Part shown: positions 14,460 to 23,442 of the stretch, piece after piece
How the letters are laid out: every line of letters starts with the position of its first letter
How positions within the stretch are numbered: the first letter of the stretch is position 1
Source of the DNA: a virus
Reading direction: 5' to 3' (one strand)
Virus record (IMG/VR): IMGVR_UViG_3300048032_000344
Coordinates: 1-62,355 of that record
Length of the DNA: 62,355 nt
Notes under the pieces: model-generated
The model's database searches: none
What the model was told of the DNA's origin: nothing
The model's input: only the letters and a program-made list of their open reading frames with translations
Translations under genes and position numbers: made by a program

Positions 14460-15812
14460 ATGAGACTATTTGATCTACTTGAGAATGAAAATACTAATCT
14501 TGTCGTTGTGTATCCGGGACGTTTTCACCCGTTTCACGTAGGACATGGTAAAGTATTTCAATATCTAAAGCAAAAGTATAAAGGCGCGCAAGTCTTTATC
14601 GCTTCATCTGGGAAAACAGATACACATAAGTCGCCTTTTGAATTCAACGAAAAGAAAAAGATGATGATGCTTGCAGGTGTAGACCCGAATGCAATTGTAC
14701 AAACACGTATCCCATACGTTGCATCAGAAATCACAGACAGATTTGATCCAGATACAACAGTAGTTGTATATGCAGTATCAGAAAAAGATATGGCTGAAGA
14801 TGCGAGATTTGATTTTCCTGCTGTAGGTAAGAAGCTGAAAAAAGATGGCGATCCTGCACACGTTCAAAAGTGGACAGGAATAAAAGATGCACGTCCATTA
14901 CGTGAACATTCTTACATTGTTACAGTTCCTACATTCACATTCAAAATTCGCGGCGAACCAGTTAACTCCGCTACACAAATTCGTAATATGATTGCGAATG
15001 CAGATGAACGTGAGCTAGTGCAAATTCTTCAGGATTTATATGGTCGCTCAGATATCCCACATGATGTTGTTGAAATCTTTAAGCGTAAGCTAGGATCGGA
15101 TATAGTAAGTGAAAACTGGGAAGAAGATTCGCTATTCGAATGCCTACTCGAAGTAGAGATTATGTGGGATATGAATATCCTTACAGAAGATGAAACGAAA
15201 GATGCAGATTTAGGATTTGATCCGAAGACAGTTAATGCATTAAAGAATTTAAAAGTGAAATACCCACACGCAGACAATGTTGTTGCGGCACTTGTAGCAG
15301 ACGTAGAAGATTCACAAAGCGTAAGTAAAAAGAATGATACCGAACACGATATCGGTATCGCAGACTTAGAACAAAAAGTACAGGACCTTACTAACGAACT
15401 AAATAAATTAAAGCAACAAAAGGAAAGTACAATGAGAATTGATGATATTATAAATGAAGAAATCACGTTAACAGAAGAAATAACGTTAGAAGATCATGAA
15501 GATTTTCACGAACACTTTGGTTACTTAGCATTCTGTGAAGATGGACTTTTTGAAGCTGAATATCAAGGACGAACTGTTAAACTAAACAAGCCAATGCAAG
15601 GTGACACTAAGAAGTTTAAAGTGTACGTAAAGAACCCAAAAGGCAATGTAGTAAAAGTTAACTTCGGTCACGGTGGCACAAGTGCTAAAGGTAAGACAAT
15701 GAAGATTAGAAAGTCTAATCCAAAAGCACGTAAGAGTTTTAGAGCAAGACATAATTGTGAGAACCCAGGCCCAAAGCATAAAGCACGTTACTGGTCATGC
15801 CGTAAGTGGTAA
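14460..15812 (+). CDS. Cytidylyltransferase-like protein fused to a phage C-terminal domain
   Basis: A 450-residue protein. It opens with MRLFDLLENE, resembling T4 capsid-targeting peptides. Residues ~16-230 form a nucleotidyltransferase of the NadM/FAD-synthetase type: V.YPGRFHPFHVGHGKVF (the HxGH box), SSGKTD and VNSATQIRNMI (an ISxTxxR-like site). The middle has a coiled coil (QKVQDLTNELNKLKQQK, ~305-320). The last ~95 residues (FKVYVKNPKGNVVKVNFGHGG to GPKHKARYWSCRKW) match a C-terminal pattern I know from marine T4-like phage structural proteins. I infer a virion-packaged enzyme that could act on NAD-type cofactors after injection. Substrate is unproven. Confidence 0.7.
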   Translation: MRLFDLLENENTNLVVVYPGRFHPFHVGHGKVFQYLKQKYKGAQVFIASSGKTDTHKSPFEFNEKKKMMMLAGVDPNAIVQTRIPYVASEITDRFDPDTTVVVYAVSEKDMAEDARFDFPAVGKKLKKDGDPAHVQKWTGIKDARPLREHSYIVTVPTFTFKIRGEPVNSATQIRNMIANADERELVQILQDLYGRSDIPHDVVEIFKRKLGSDIVSENWEEDSLFECLLEVEIMWDMNILTEDETKDADLGFDPKTVNALKNLKVKYPHADNVVAALVADVEDSQSVSKKNDTEHDIGIADLEQKVQDLTNELNKLKQQKESTMRIDDIINEEITLTEEITLEDHEDFHEHFGYLAFCEDGLFEAEYQGRTVKLNKPMQGDTKKFKVYVKNPKGNVVKVNFGHGGTSAKGKTMKIRKSNPKARKSFRARHNCENPGPKHKARYWSCRKW

Positions 15813-15823
15813 GGAGAAAATAA

Positions 15824-16678
15824 ATGAATGATTATACGCACGATAATGGTGATAGAAACTTATCAGGGCCACATTATGCTATGGAGTATAATGCTGCCGG
15901 CGAACCAGCATTAAGAGTAATTGGAAATAACTTTGGTTGGGGTATTCAACTAGCAGATGGTGACATTGAAGGTGTAAGTCATATTGAAAAGTTTGGAATG
16001 AATGTTGATGTTGACAGTGATAAAGAGACTATCTGGGACGGTGGTGGAATTTACACATACATTCAAACAGCCGAAACACTTACTGTAACAAGTAATAATC
16101 TACAAGATAACCCAACAGGTACTGGTGCTCGTACTGTAGAGATACAAGGTATGAACCAAGCAGGCGAAGTTGTTGTTGAAACTGTAGACGTAGGTGATAC
16201 AACAATTGCTGAATTTAAACGTGTATTTCGTGTGAAGGTTGCAACATCAGGTACAAGCGGTGTTAATGAAGGAACAATCAGTATTACGAGTGATAATACT
16301 TCAACAGCATTAGCAATTATTGGTGTAGACGGCACAGGTTCACATGCCGCAGGACGTGGACAAACGTTCATGGCACAATATACAATTCCAGCAGGCAAAA
16401 CAGGATACATTACACAATGGACTGTTGGCTGTGGTAAACAAAATACAGATGCTATTGCAACACTTATGACACGTGATCCAGATGCATCAGGCAACGGCGC
16501 TTGGAATGCACGTGATATCATTACAGTGAGTGCAACAACGTATGCAAAGAACTATAACATTCCTATTAAAGTAAATGCAGGCGATGATATTGAAGTTCGT
16601 GCTTACAGTAGTGTAAACAATTCACTAGTAAGTAGTACATTCTGTGTAATACTAATTGACGATCCGGTAGAGGAATAA
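15824..16678 (+). CDS. Virion structural protein candidate
   Basis: A 284-residue, beta-rich, acidic protein with no transmembrane part and a T/G/V-rich composition like the fibre genes (for example EIQGMNQAGEVVVETVDVGDTTIAEFKRVFRVKV, shown here in part). AAGGAG precedes the ATG. It sits among head-core genes, and the end (VNAGDDIEVRAYSSVNNSLVSSTFCVILIDD) looks like a jelly-roll domain. It may be a head decoration or tail protein; family not recognised. Confidence 0.5.
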   Translation: MNDYTHDNGDRNLSGPHYAMEYNAAGEPALRVIGNNFGWGIQLADGDIEGVSHIEKFGMNVDVDSDKETIWDGGGIYTYIQTAETLTVTSNNLQDNPTGTGARTVEIQGMNQAGEVVVETVDVGDTTIAEFKRVFRVKVATSGTSGVNEGTISITSDNTSTALAIIGVDGTGSHAAGRGQTFMAQYTIPAGKTGYITQWTVGCGKQNTDAIATLMTRDPDASGNGAWNARDIITVSATTYAKNYNIPIKVNAGDDIEVRAYSSVNNSLVSSTFCVILIDDPVEE

Positions 16679-16681
16679 ACT

Positions 16682-17482
16682 ATGAAACTTAATGAATTAG
16701 ATAAAGGTGTAGGTGTAACACAAGCGCAACTAGACGCACTTGAAAAAGTATTAGACCAAGTATTTTCAAAAGTAGGAATTGATATTGAATTTACACGTCA
16801 TTTTATTGACCGTGTAAATGATGAACGTAATGTAAAACCTATCTCTATTAAAGAACTAGCAATGTTGTTTAAAAAAGAATTCATTAAGTACGGTAAACCA
16901 ATTGCACAACTAGGACCAGATGCACAAGCAGTAATGAAAGACTTAGAAAGTGACATTAATATTCCGTTTGCTTTAGAATGGAACGGCAAAGAATTAGAAC
17001 TTATTGCTAAGACAGTAATGCGTAAGAAGAACTTTAAAACTCCAAACAAAGAGTTTGCTGTAGAACGTAAACTTGCAGAAGATATGGGTTCTGTTCCTCC
17101 GTTAGCAGAACTTATCGTGATGGCAGTTGTAGCAAAAACAAGTGTTGATGTACTGATTGGTATGTTCAAAGTTGCACTAAAGACTGGTAAAGGACTAAAG
17201 AAACTGAATCAGCTACGCAAGAAAGTCAAGTCAACTGTTGGTGATACAGGACAACGTATCGCAGACTATGCTCTAGGTGAATCTACCCGTGATGAATTAC
17301 TTGCACAGTTAAAAGATTCAAAAGAAAAGAAGTTTTACAATGCAGCATTGGATGCTTTGCATCGCCTAGTATTATCAAAAGGTAAGAAGCAAAGTATCGG
17401 TGGTTATGCATTTGACATTGCACGTGCGTTTAACGGTATTAAAGCTAAAGAACTAGAGACCATGTACAATGAAATTCACTGA
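16682..17482 (+). CDS. Conserved phage protein, head-core region
   Basis: A 266-residue protein beginning MKLNELDKG. Residues ~30-120 hold a pattern I associate with T4-like marine phages (FTRHFIDRVNDERN..PISIKELA.LFKKE, DAQAVMKDLESDINIPF, then AKTVMRKKNFKT). The C-terminal half is helical with a hydrophobic stretch (AELIVMAVVAKTSVDVLIG). It overlaps the next gene by 14 bases. I infer an internal head or scaffold-associated protein; the function of this domain is not known. Confidence 0.5.
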   Translation: MKLNELDKGVGVTQAQLDALEKVLDQVFSKVGIDIEFTRHFIDRVNDERNVKPISIKELAMLFKKEFIKYGKPIAQLGPDAQAVMKDLESDINIPFALEWNGKELELIAKTVMRKKNFKTPNKEFAVERKLAEDMGSVPPLAELIVMAVVAKTSVDVLIGMFKVALKTGKGLKKLNQLRKKVKSTVGDTGQRIADYALGESTRDELLAQLKDSKEKKFYNAALDALHRLVLSKGKKQSIGGYAFDIARAFNGIKAKELETMYNEIH

Positions 17483-19763
17483 AATATCTAGCACCCCACT
17501 AACTGAGGCATTTGACAATCCATATCCATTCAATCTTAAAGGTCCTGATGAGTCACAATCATTTGTAGCAACAGCACAAACACCAAATGGTCCGCTAAGA
17601 ATGGAATTTTCATCAACTGACTTTGATGACTTTGGTATCGACTTTTCAATTGGAAAGAGCATGGGCAAAACAGATGCGGGCGATGAGTTTAGAGTGTTTG
17701 CTACTGTAGTTGCAATGATGAAAAAGTGGATCAGTACAGTTGGTATTGAACACGTAGAAGGTTTTGACTTTGGTGCTGATAAAACTGACCACGCTAGTGA
17801 CGGTAGAGCAAGACTATATACAAGATTTGCTAAACAACTTGCTAGTAAACTAGGTTGGAAGTTAGAACAAAGTACTACAGGAAATGGTAGCACATCATTC
17901 TTTAGACTAGTTAATCCTAAACCAATTCCACGTGATGATGCGTATTGGGACGCACTAGATGAAGAAGTTGAAGTATCATTACACGGCGATACTAAAAAAG
18001 GTTATGTGTTATCTAAGATTGAAGTATCGGGTGATGAGCGTAATGCTGGTCAGGGTACAAAAGCAATGCAAGACATTGTTGACAGAATGGATAGAGAAGG
18101 TGCTATTATCGCACTAACACCAGATGATGCATTTGGTGGGAATAAGAATAGACTAATTAAGTTCTATAAGCGTTTTGGTTTCGTACCAAACAAAGGTCGC
18201 AACAAAGACTTTCGCTTTAGAGAAACAATGATCCGTTATCCACAAAGTAATGAAAGTGTTAACGAAGTATCAAAAGAAGAGTTTGATGCTATTCGGAATG
18301 GATACGTTGATATTGAGTTTGATAAGAAATGGTGGCCACTAGACGATGATTACCCACTGATCAAACATATCGGTAAAGCAATCGGCGCAACTAGTTGGAC
18401 TAGTTGGGGTAAAGTTGGTGTCCCATGGTCAGAAAAAGAAATGATCGGTGGCGGTGGCACATATATGCTTAAAGGTGATTTCGGTCATATCTTGTTAGAT
18501 GCGGCTAAGAGTTTTAGACCAGAAAAAATCTTAATGTCACAAATCTCAACGTCAGAACGAGGTGCGGGCATCGGCGGTAAAGTTATGAACGCAATAAAGT
18601 CATATGCAGATCAAAAGGGTTTGCCAATAACAATATATAAAGTAACTAACCAGAAGTTTTTCGACAAGTTTGAATGGTTAGAAAAAACAGGCACTGATAC
18701 ATACGAATACAAACTTAATGAAAGCGTTAACGAAGGTTACAAGCTACAACTAGAACGTGATGCTGATATGATGGTGTTAAACATTACTGATACAGAGACT
18801 GGCAAACGTACTGAGGTTCGTGGTAAGAGTGGCTATGAAAGTGGTAACTACGATGCGAATGACAAACTACATCAGCTATTAGATAGAATTGGCAAAGCAT
18901 CAAACATTTCAGAATTAATCAACGGCGAAGTTGTAGGTATTAATCCTAAGCATCCTGACGGTAAGAATGCAAAGACTGCAACAGATACCGCATTCAATGA
19001 AGCAAAAGATGGTCTACCGGTTAAAACACTCAAAGGATTATATCATGTTGGCACATTAGATGCATCTAAAAAGCGTGATGGGTATGAGGGCGCAGGTCTA
19101 AGTGTAAGCACACATCCTGATGCTTGGAAGCAGATTGCAAGAGGTCACGTAACAGGTGATACACATAGTGCTACGAAAGAAGGCAATAAATTCTTAGATG
19201 CACACAGTCTTTCAGACGCACATAATGAACAAATCAAACAATGGGCAGTCAAAAATGACTACTTAGCACAACAAGAGACTGTCACAGTATGTTATTATGA
19301 TGATGAAATGGAAGACGACCTTTGTTCAACTTTCAATTCAATGGCAGACGCAGAAGCAGAGTATGATGATGAACTAGAATTCATGGATGTGACTGTAGAC
19401 AAGGGCGGCATTGTTCCTACTGATAAACTTAAAAAAGAAACAAGACAAAATCGTATTGAATCAACAGGTGTACTAGAATTTGTTCTACCTATATTTGCAG
19501 AACAGCAAGGACTTGATGGTGTTTGGTGGCAAGACACACTAGATGTTCAGAGATATTCAGCACCACGTGGTGTTATTGTCCCTAGCAAGATTAAATCTTG
19601 GAAGTTTGCTGTTAACGAAACAGCAGGAGTTGGTCGTGTTGTAAAAGGTGTAAATACAACTGTTGATGTGGGTGTAGATGAAATCATCAAACAAGTTAAA
19701 AAGTTCGGCAACGATGTAGATCGTGACGGAATGCCAAAAAATATGCTACGTAAAAAGAAATAG
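17469..19763 (+). CDS. Multidomain internal head protein: GNAT-like modules plus possible ADP-ribosyltransferase
   Basis: A 764-residue protein. N-terminus MKFTEISSTPLTE/A resembles a T4 capsid-targeting peptide with an L-x-E/A cut site. Residues ~165-255 look like a GNAT acetyltransferase (ERNAGQGTKAMQDIVDRM, KFYKRFGFVPN), residues ~270-415 like a second GNAT module (SERGAGIGGKVMNAI, FFDKFEWLEK). ESVNE occurs at 262-266 and 418-422 exactly at module borders, and VNE at 715-717. Residues ~515-705 (LYHVGTLD, GYEGAGLSVSTHPDAWKQIA, GVWWQDTLDV..YSAPRGVIVP) resemble phage ADP-ribosyltransferase-like domains. It may be a processed, injected effector set comparable to T4 Alt. The transferase calls are from motif patterns only. 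Confidence 0.55.
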   Translation: MKFTEISSTPLTEAFDNPYPFNLKGPDESQSFVATAQTPNGPLRMEFSSTDFDDFGIDFSIGKSMGKTDAGDEFRVFATVVAMMKKWISTVGIEHVEGFDFGADKTDHASDGRARLYTRFAKQLASKLGWKLEQSTTGNGSTSFFRLVNPKPIPRDDAYWDALDEEVEVSLHGDTKKGYVLSKIEVSGDERNAGQGTKAMQDIVDRMDREGAIIALTPDDAFGGNKNRLIKFYKRFGFVPNKGRNKDFRFRETMIRYPQSNESVNEVSKEEFDAIRNGYVDIEFDKKWWPLDDDYPLIKHIGKAIGATSWTSWGKVGVPWSEKEMIGGGGTYMLKGDFGHILLDAAKSFRPEKILMSQISTSERGAGIGGKVMNAIKSYADQKGLPITIYKVTNQKFFDKFEWLEKTGTDTYEYKLNESVNEGYKLQLERDADMMVLNITDTETGKRTEVRGKSGYESGNYDANDKLHQLLDRIGKASNISELINGEVVGINPKHPDGKNAKTATDTAFNEAKDGLPVKTLKGLYHVGTLDASKKRDGYEGAGLSVSTHPDAWKQIARGHVTGDTHSATKEGNKFLDAHSLSDAHNEQIKQWAVKNDYLAQQETVTVCYYDDEMEDDLCSTFNSMADAEAEYDDELEFMDVTVDKGGIVPTDKLKKETRQNRIESTGVLEFVLPIFAEQQGLDGVWWQDTLDVQRYSAPRGVIVPSKIKSWKFAVNETAGVGRVVKGVNTTVDVGVDEIIKQVKKFGNDVDRDGMPKNMLRKKK

Positions 19764-19769
19764 GTTTAC

Positions 19770-21161
19770 ATGAGTTCCTCAAATTTTAACAAAGAAGTTG
19801 AAGATATCGAAAAGTCGCCTTTGGTTAAAATAAATCCAAATGTACATAATTTATCTAAAACAATGTGCTTCAAGACCTGGAATGATATGATTATCAGTCT
19901 GCCTCAGCGCACCGTTAAGTGGTGTTGTAAAGCACAATATACAGAAGAACAACAGAAGCAACTTACGTTCGACCTTGATATCTTAGAAAATGAAGGACTA
20001 GATTTCTTTGTAAATCACCCAGTACTCACACAACGTAAATATGAACTGAGTGGTGGGACACGTTCCGATGACTGTGCAGGTTGCTGGAAGACAGAAGATG
20101 CAAGTGGAAGTAGTGTACGTACCGAGTATACAAAAAACTTTGAAATACTATGGAAACGAAGATTAGAAAAAGCTGTACATCATCCAAAGAAAGCAATACA
20201 ATTTCATCAAGAGATACAACAACATGATGGTTTTCGTTTTATTGAATTAGAACTTACGAACAAATGTAACATGGCATGTGCATATTGTTGGGAAGGTTCT
20301 AGTACACGTTGGCAAAAAGAAACTGGTAATAGAATGCCAGATACAGATGATGCGATATTTTCAAAAGTAATTGGACTACTTAATGAATACTGGGAAGGTG
20401 ATTTAGGCAAGAACAACTATGTTAATTTTAGTCTATTGGGCGGCGAACCGTTCTTTACTAATCACATGTATGAATTTTTAGAAGATTTTATCGTTAACCT
20501 AAATGACACGAAACGTACAGAACAGCGTATAGTTGTAACCGTCACTACCAATCTAAACTTTCCAAAACACAAGTTTGATAAATTTATGAAACTCGTAAAG
20601 AGAACCCCTAATATTCAATATCAAATGCAGTTGTCAAACGAAGCAGTTGGTAAGCGCAGTGAACTAATACGATGGGGATTGAACTGGAACACTTGGGATA
20701 ATAATTTAGATGCATTCTTTACAGAATCGAAGAAGCATAAAAATTTAATATTAGGATTTGGTTGCGCACATAATAGTTTAAGTTATCCTTATTTTAAAGA
20801 ATACCTAAAATACATCAATGAAAAAGTCATACATCATGATTTTAAAAGAACACTAATATTCCATACGAATTGGGTAGATAATCCAAATCATTTAGCTGTG
20901 AATATGATTGATCCTAATATGTCAGATGTTGCACAAGAAATAATCGATTATTTTGAGAATGAGTTTACTGCAAATGTATATCAGAAATCAAAATATACAA
21001 ATGTATTGCATACATTAAAAAGACATGTAGAATCCACTGTTAGTGATGAAGATAAAGAGAATGCGTTCAAGCAATTTAAAATACTTGAAGACCGTAGAAA
21101 AATTTCATTCGTAGAACAGTTTCCACACTATAATAGTATAGTTAAAATCCCGCATAAATAA
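19770..21161 (+). CDS. Radical SAM protein (twitch/SPASM-like)
   Basis: A 463-residue radical SAM enzyme with C166, C170 and C173 in NKCNMACAYCWE binding the [4Fe-4S] cluster and LLGGEPFF downstream for SAM. N-terminal cysteines C33, C52, C53, C102 and C105 may bind an auxiliary cluster. It starts six bases after the head-protein gene and is the only enzyme-like gene here without a targeting peptide. Substrate is unknown; it may modify a virion or host peptide. Confidence 0.8.
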   Translation: MSSSNFNKEVEDIEKSPLVKINPNVHNLSKTMCFKTWNDMIISLPQRTVKWCCKAQYTEEQQKQLTFDLDILENEGLDFFVNHPVLTQRKYELSGGTRSDDCAGCWKTEDASGSSVRTEYTKNFEILWKRRLEKAVHHPKKAIQFHQEIQQHDGFRFIELELTNKCNMACAYCWEGSSTRWQKETGNRMPDTDDAIFSKVIGLLNEYWEGDLGKNNYVNFSLLGGEPFFTNHMYEFLEDFIVNLNDTKRTEQRIVVTVTTNLNFPKHKFDKFMKLVKRTPNIQYQMQLSNEAVGKRSELIRWGLNWNTWDNNLDAFFTESKKHKNLILGFGCAHNSLSYPYFKEYLKYINEKVIHHDFKRTLIFHTNWVDNPNHLAVNMIDPNMSDVAQEIIDYFENEFTANVYQKSKYTNVLHTLKRHVESTVSDEDKENAFKQFKILEDRRKISFVEQFPHYNSIVKIPHK

Positions 21162-21169
21162 CATATAAG

Positions 21170-21177
21170 ATAAATAC
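21170..21177 (+). promoter_or_regulatory. Late promoter box (GATAAATA), second box at 21154-21161
   Basis: Two NATAAATA boxes 16 bases apart. With T4 geometry, the second would start transcription within a base of the ATG at 21182, giving an almost leaderless mRNA; no ribosome site is visible. Confidence 0.5.
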
Positions 21178-21181
21178 TATT

Positions 21182-21385
21182 ATGAAAATAAATGAAATCA
21201 TATCCGAAACTTTCGCTGGCTCATTTGCCGGGGTGAACACTTCCTTAGGAGGTGGCGATCCTGCTGCAAGTATATATGCTAAAAAGCCAAAGGGTAAGAA
21301 GAAAAAAACTAAAATGGGTTACAGTGCAGATGTCGGTAATCTTGCATACAATAAACCAGTCAAAACACAAATGATTAAAAGATAA
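21182..21385 (+). CDS. Small internal-head-like protein
   Basis: A 67-residue basic protein starting MKINEIISETFAGSFAG, close to a T4-type capsid-targeting peptide with a possible I-S-E/T cut. The rest is lysine-rich (KKPKGKKKKTKMG), suited to binding packaged DNA. It lies between the radical SAM gene and the next head-core protein. I infer an internal head protein. Confidence 0.55.
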   Translation: MKINEIISETFAGSFAGVNTSLGGGDPAASIYAKKPKGKKKKTKMGYSADVGNLAYNKPVKTQMIKR

Positions 21386-21396
21386 GGTAGAATAAA

Positions 21397-23094
21397 ATGA
21401 AACTGTCACAACTAATCGAGTCTTTTGTAATCTCTAATGATGAATTCGAAGATTACCTAAATAGAGCTACGGAACAATTAACACAAGAACTACAGTCAGG
21501 TAAGAACCCACGTGACGCAGTTCATGATTTAGCACTAACATTCGCAGATCAGCACAACAAATCATATGATGCATACACACGTATGTCAGACTCATTATCA
21601 GCAAGAATGCATACACTAGAACTAGATGGTTCAACGTCTACTGAAATAGCTCCTGCCGATATGACGAATGGACCAGAAATGTCTGACATGGGTATGGATG
21701 ATATGAGCGCAGAACCAGAGATGATGACAGACCCAATGGGTGACATGGAAATGGAAACTCCAGCACAAGACGAAATGCCAGGTGACAGTGACATGGAAGA
21801 TTATGCTGCGGTAATGGACAATGAGCCAGAAATTGAAGAATCAGTAAACGAAGGTACAAAAGGTTGTGCAGATTGTGACTGGATCAAAGATGAAACTGAC
21901 GGCGACATTGATACCTGTGATGAGTGTGCGGCAGAAAAGCGCAAGACTAATGAGAGCGGTATTCTTTATAAAGCAGGCAAAAAGAAGTACGGCGAAAAAG
22001 GTATGAAAAAGATTCAATCAGCTGCAGGCAAAGGCGCTTCAGCAGAAGAAATTGGACGTATCAAAGATCAGCATAATAAGAAAAAGAAGACAACTGAAGC
22101 ATCAGACGCAGATGAGAAAGCACGTCAACGTGCATTTGCTAAAGCAGATGAACCAGAACGTGGTGAGAAACCTAAAAAGGTATCTCTAAAGAAAGCACCT
22201 TGGGAAGAGTCAGTAAACGAAGGCGATGATACAGTTAAAGTAGTCTTTAGAAAATTCGATAATGGTGATGTGATTGCATTGTTCCCAGAAGAAGAACAGG
22301 GTCGTGGACTGATTACTTCATACATGGAAATTGGTCAGCATGGTGACGCATCTAAGTCATTGATTACTGACTTAGAACCAGCATCAAAAGAAGAATACGC
22401 AAAACTAGCCGCTGAACTAAAGCGCATTGGTTATGATATTGTTATGGCAGAGTCAGTTAATGAAGCGAAAGCATCAGTACTAGATCAACTACAAAGCATT
22501 GTAGATGACAAGCAAGCAAAATCAATTAAGTTTGATGACGGTTCTTCAAAAGTAGACATGTTCACAGCATCAGCTATCACACAAGTACATGCTAAAGTAA
22601 ACGATGATAACAAAGCTAAAATTGAAAAAATGCTTAACACTCGTACAGGTTTAATGAAGATTGCTAAAGTTGCAATGGGCGCATTAAAAGAAGGCAAGCT
22701 AGATGAAATTCTTCCAGCAGTAGGCGCCGTAGCAGGTGGAGTTGCAAGAGCAGCAATGTCAAAAGGCATTAAAGGTGCGGCGACACGTGCGGGTATCAAA
22801 GGCGTAGCAAATAAAATGTCAAATAACAATGAAGCAAATGACATAGCCGATAGAATTATGCGTACAAGTTCACGTCAATCTTTCTCAGAGTATAATGAGT
22901 TCTACAAAGAACTAGACAAAGCGGCAAAGGAAGGAAAGAAGAAGGGTGATACAATCTCCGTCGGTGGGACTAAAATCAAACTGAAATCAGCTCCTAAGCC
23001 AATGGATCAACTTTCAGACGCAGAGATGGATAAAATTGATGCATTAGCAATTCGTCTAAGTGAAAAAGGTTGTTCATCAAAATATAAAAAATAA
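21397..23094 (+). CDS. Large internal head/core polyprotein-like protein
   Basis: A 565-residue protein with MKLSQLIES at the start (L-I-E/S, like T4 targeting peptides). Domains are strung together: helical segment to ~85, an acidic methionine-rich linker (~87-147), a segment with four cysteines (CADC, CDEC, ~156-180), a lysine-rich part, a small alpha/beta segment (~275-350), and a C-terminal part with an AVGAVAGGVARAA helix. ESVNE sites at 148-152, 271-275 and 352-356 separate the segments, suggesting prohead-protease cutting. No enzyme motif recognised. Probable scaffold/internal protein. Confidence 0.6.
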   Translation: MKLSQLIESFVISNDEFEDYLNRATEQLTQELQSGKNPRDAVHDLALTFADQHNKSYDAYTRMSDSLSARMHTLELDGSTSTEIAPADMTNGPEMSDMGMDDMSAEPEMMTDPMGDMEMETPAQDEMPGDSDMEDYAAVMDNEPEIEESVNEGTKGCADCDWIKDETDGDIDTCDECAAEKRKTNESGILYKAGKKKYGEKGMKKIQSAAGKGASAEEIGRIKDQHNKKKKTTEASDADEKARQRAFAKADEPERGEKPKKVSLKKAPWEESVNEGDDTVKVVFRKFDNGDVIALFPEEEQGRGLITSYMEIGQHGDASKSLITDLEPASKEEYAKLAAELKRIGYDIVMAESVNEAKASVLDQLQSIVDDKQAKSIKFDDGSSKVDMFTASAITQVHAKVNDDNKAKIEKMLNTRTGLMKIAKVAMGALKEGKLDEILPAVGAVAGGVARAAMSKGIKGAATRAGIKGVANKMSNNNEANDIADRIMRTSSRQSFSEYNEFYKELDKAAKEGKKKGDTISVGGTKIKLKSAPKPMDQLSDAEMDKIDALAIRLSEKGCSSKYKK

Positions 23095-23097
23095 CTA

Positions 23098-23126
23098 TTG
23101 ACATAAGAACACCTCTGTGTTATATT
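23098..23126 (+). promoter_or_regulatory. Sigma70-type promoter of the replication genes
   Basis: TTGACA at 23098-23103, 17-bp spacer, TATATT at 23121-23126. Predicted start near 23133 falls inside the left arm of the terminator at 23131-23157. Confidence 0.8.
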
Positions 23127-23130
23127 AAAG

Positions 23131-23157
23131 GGAACTCAATTAAGAGTTCCTTTTTTT
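23131..23157 (+). terminator. Terminator overlapping the replication promoter start
   Basis: GGAACTC (23131-23137), loop AATTAA, GAGTTCC (23144-23150), then seven T. Read-through RNA from the late block forms up to an 11-bp stem using flanking A/T, while RNA started by the local promoter begins inside the left arm and can form only about five pairs. It therefore probably insulates the replication genes; attenuation is an alternative. Confidence 0.8.
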
Positions 23158-23181
23158 ATAACCTTATGAGGAGATTAACAC

Positions 23182-23442
23182 ATGTCATTAGATAGCATTT
23201 CAAGCGAAGAAAAAGCAAAACTGAAGCAACTTGTAGACGAAGGATGTTCTGTATTACAAGAAGTAGATGACCTTAAAGGTGGTCTGCGTGATACTGTAAA
23301 AGCTATTGCAGAAGAACTAGATATCAAACCTGCTGTACTCAACAAAGCAATTTCACTCGCACACAAAGCAAATCTTCAAGGTGCGAAACAAGACTTCGAA
23401 GACGTTGAAACTGTACTTGAGACTGTAGGACGCACACTATAA
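23182..23442 (+). CDS. dsbA: DsbA-like dsDNA-binding protein
   Basis: An 86-residue helical acidic protein (KLKQLVDEGCSVLQEVDDLKGGLRDTVKAIAEELDIKPAVLNKAIS) whose length and pattern match T4 DsbA, a double-stranded DNA-binding protein linked to late promoters. GAGGAG precedes the ATG, and the DNA polymerase start follows its stop with no gap. The family assignment is by pattern. Confidence 0.65.
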   Translation: MSLDSISSEEKAKLKQLVDEGCSVLQEVDDLKGGLRDTVKAIAEELDIKPAVLNKAISLAHKANLQGAKQDFEDVETVLETVGRTL

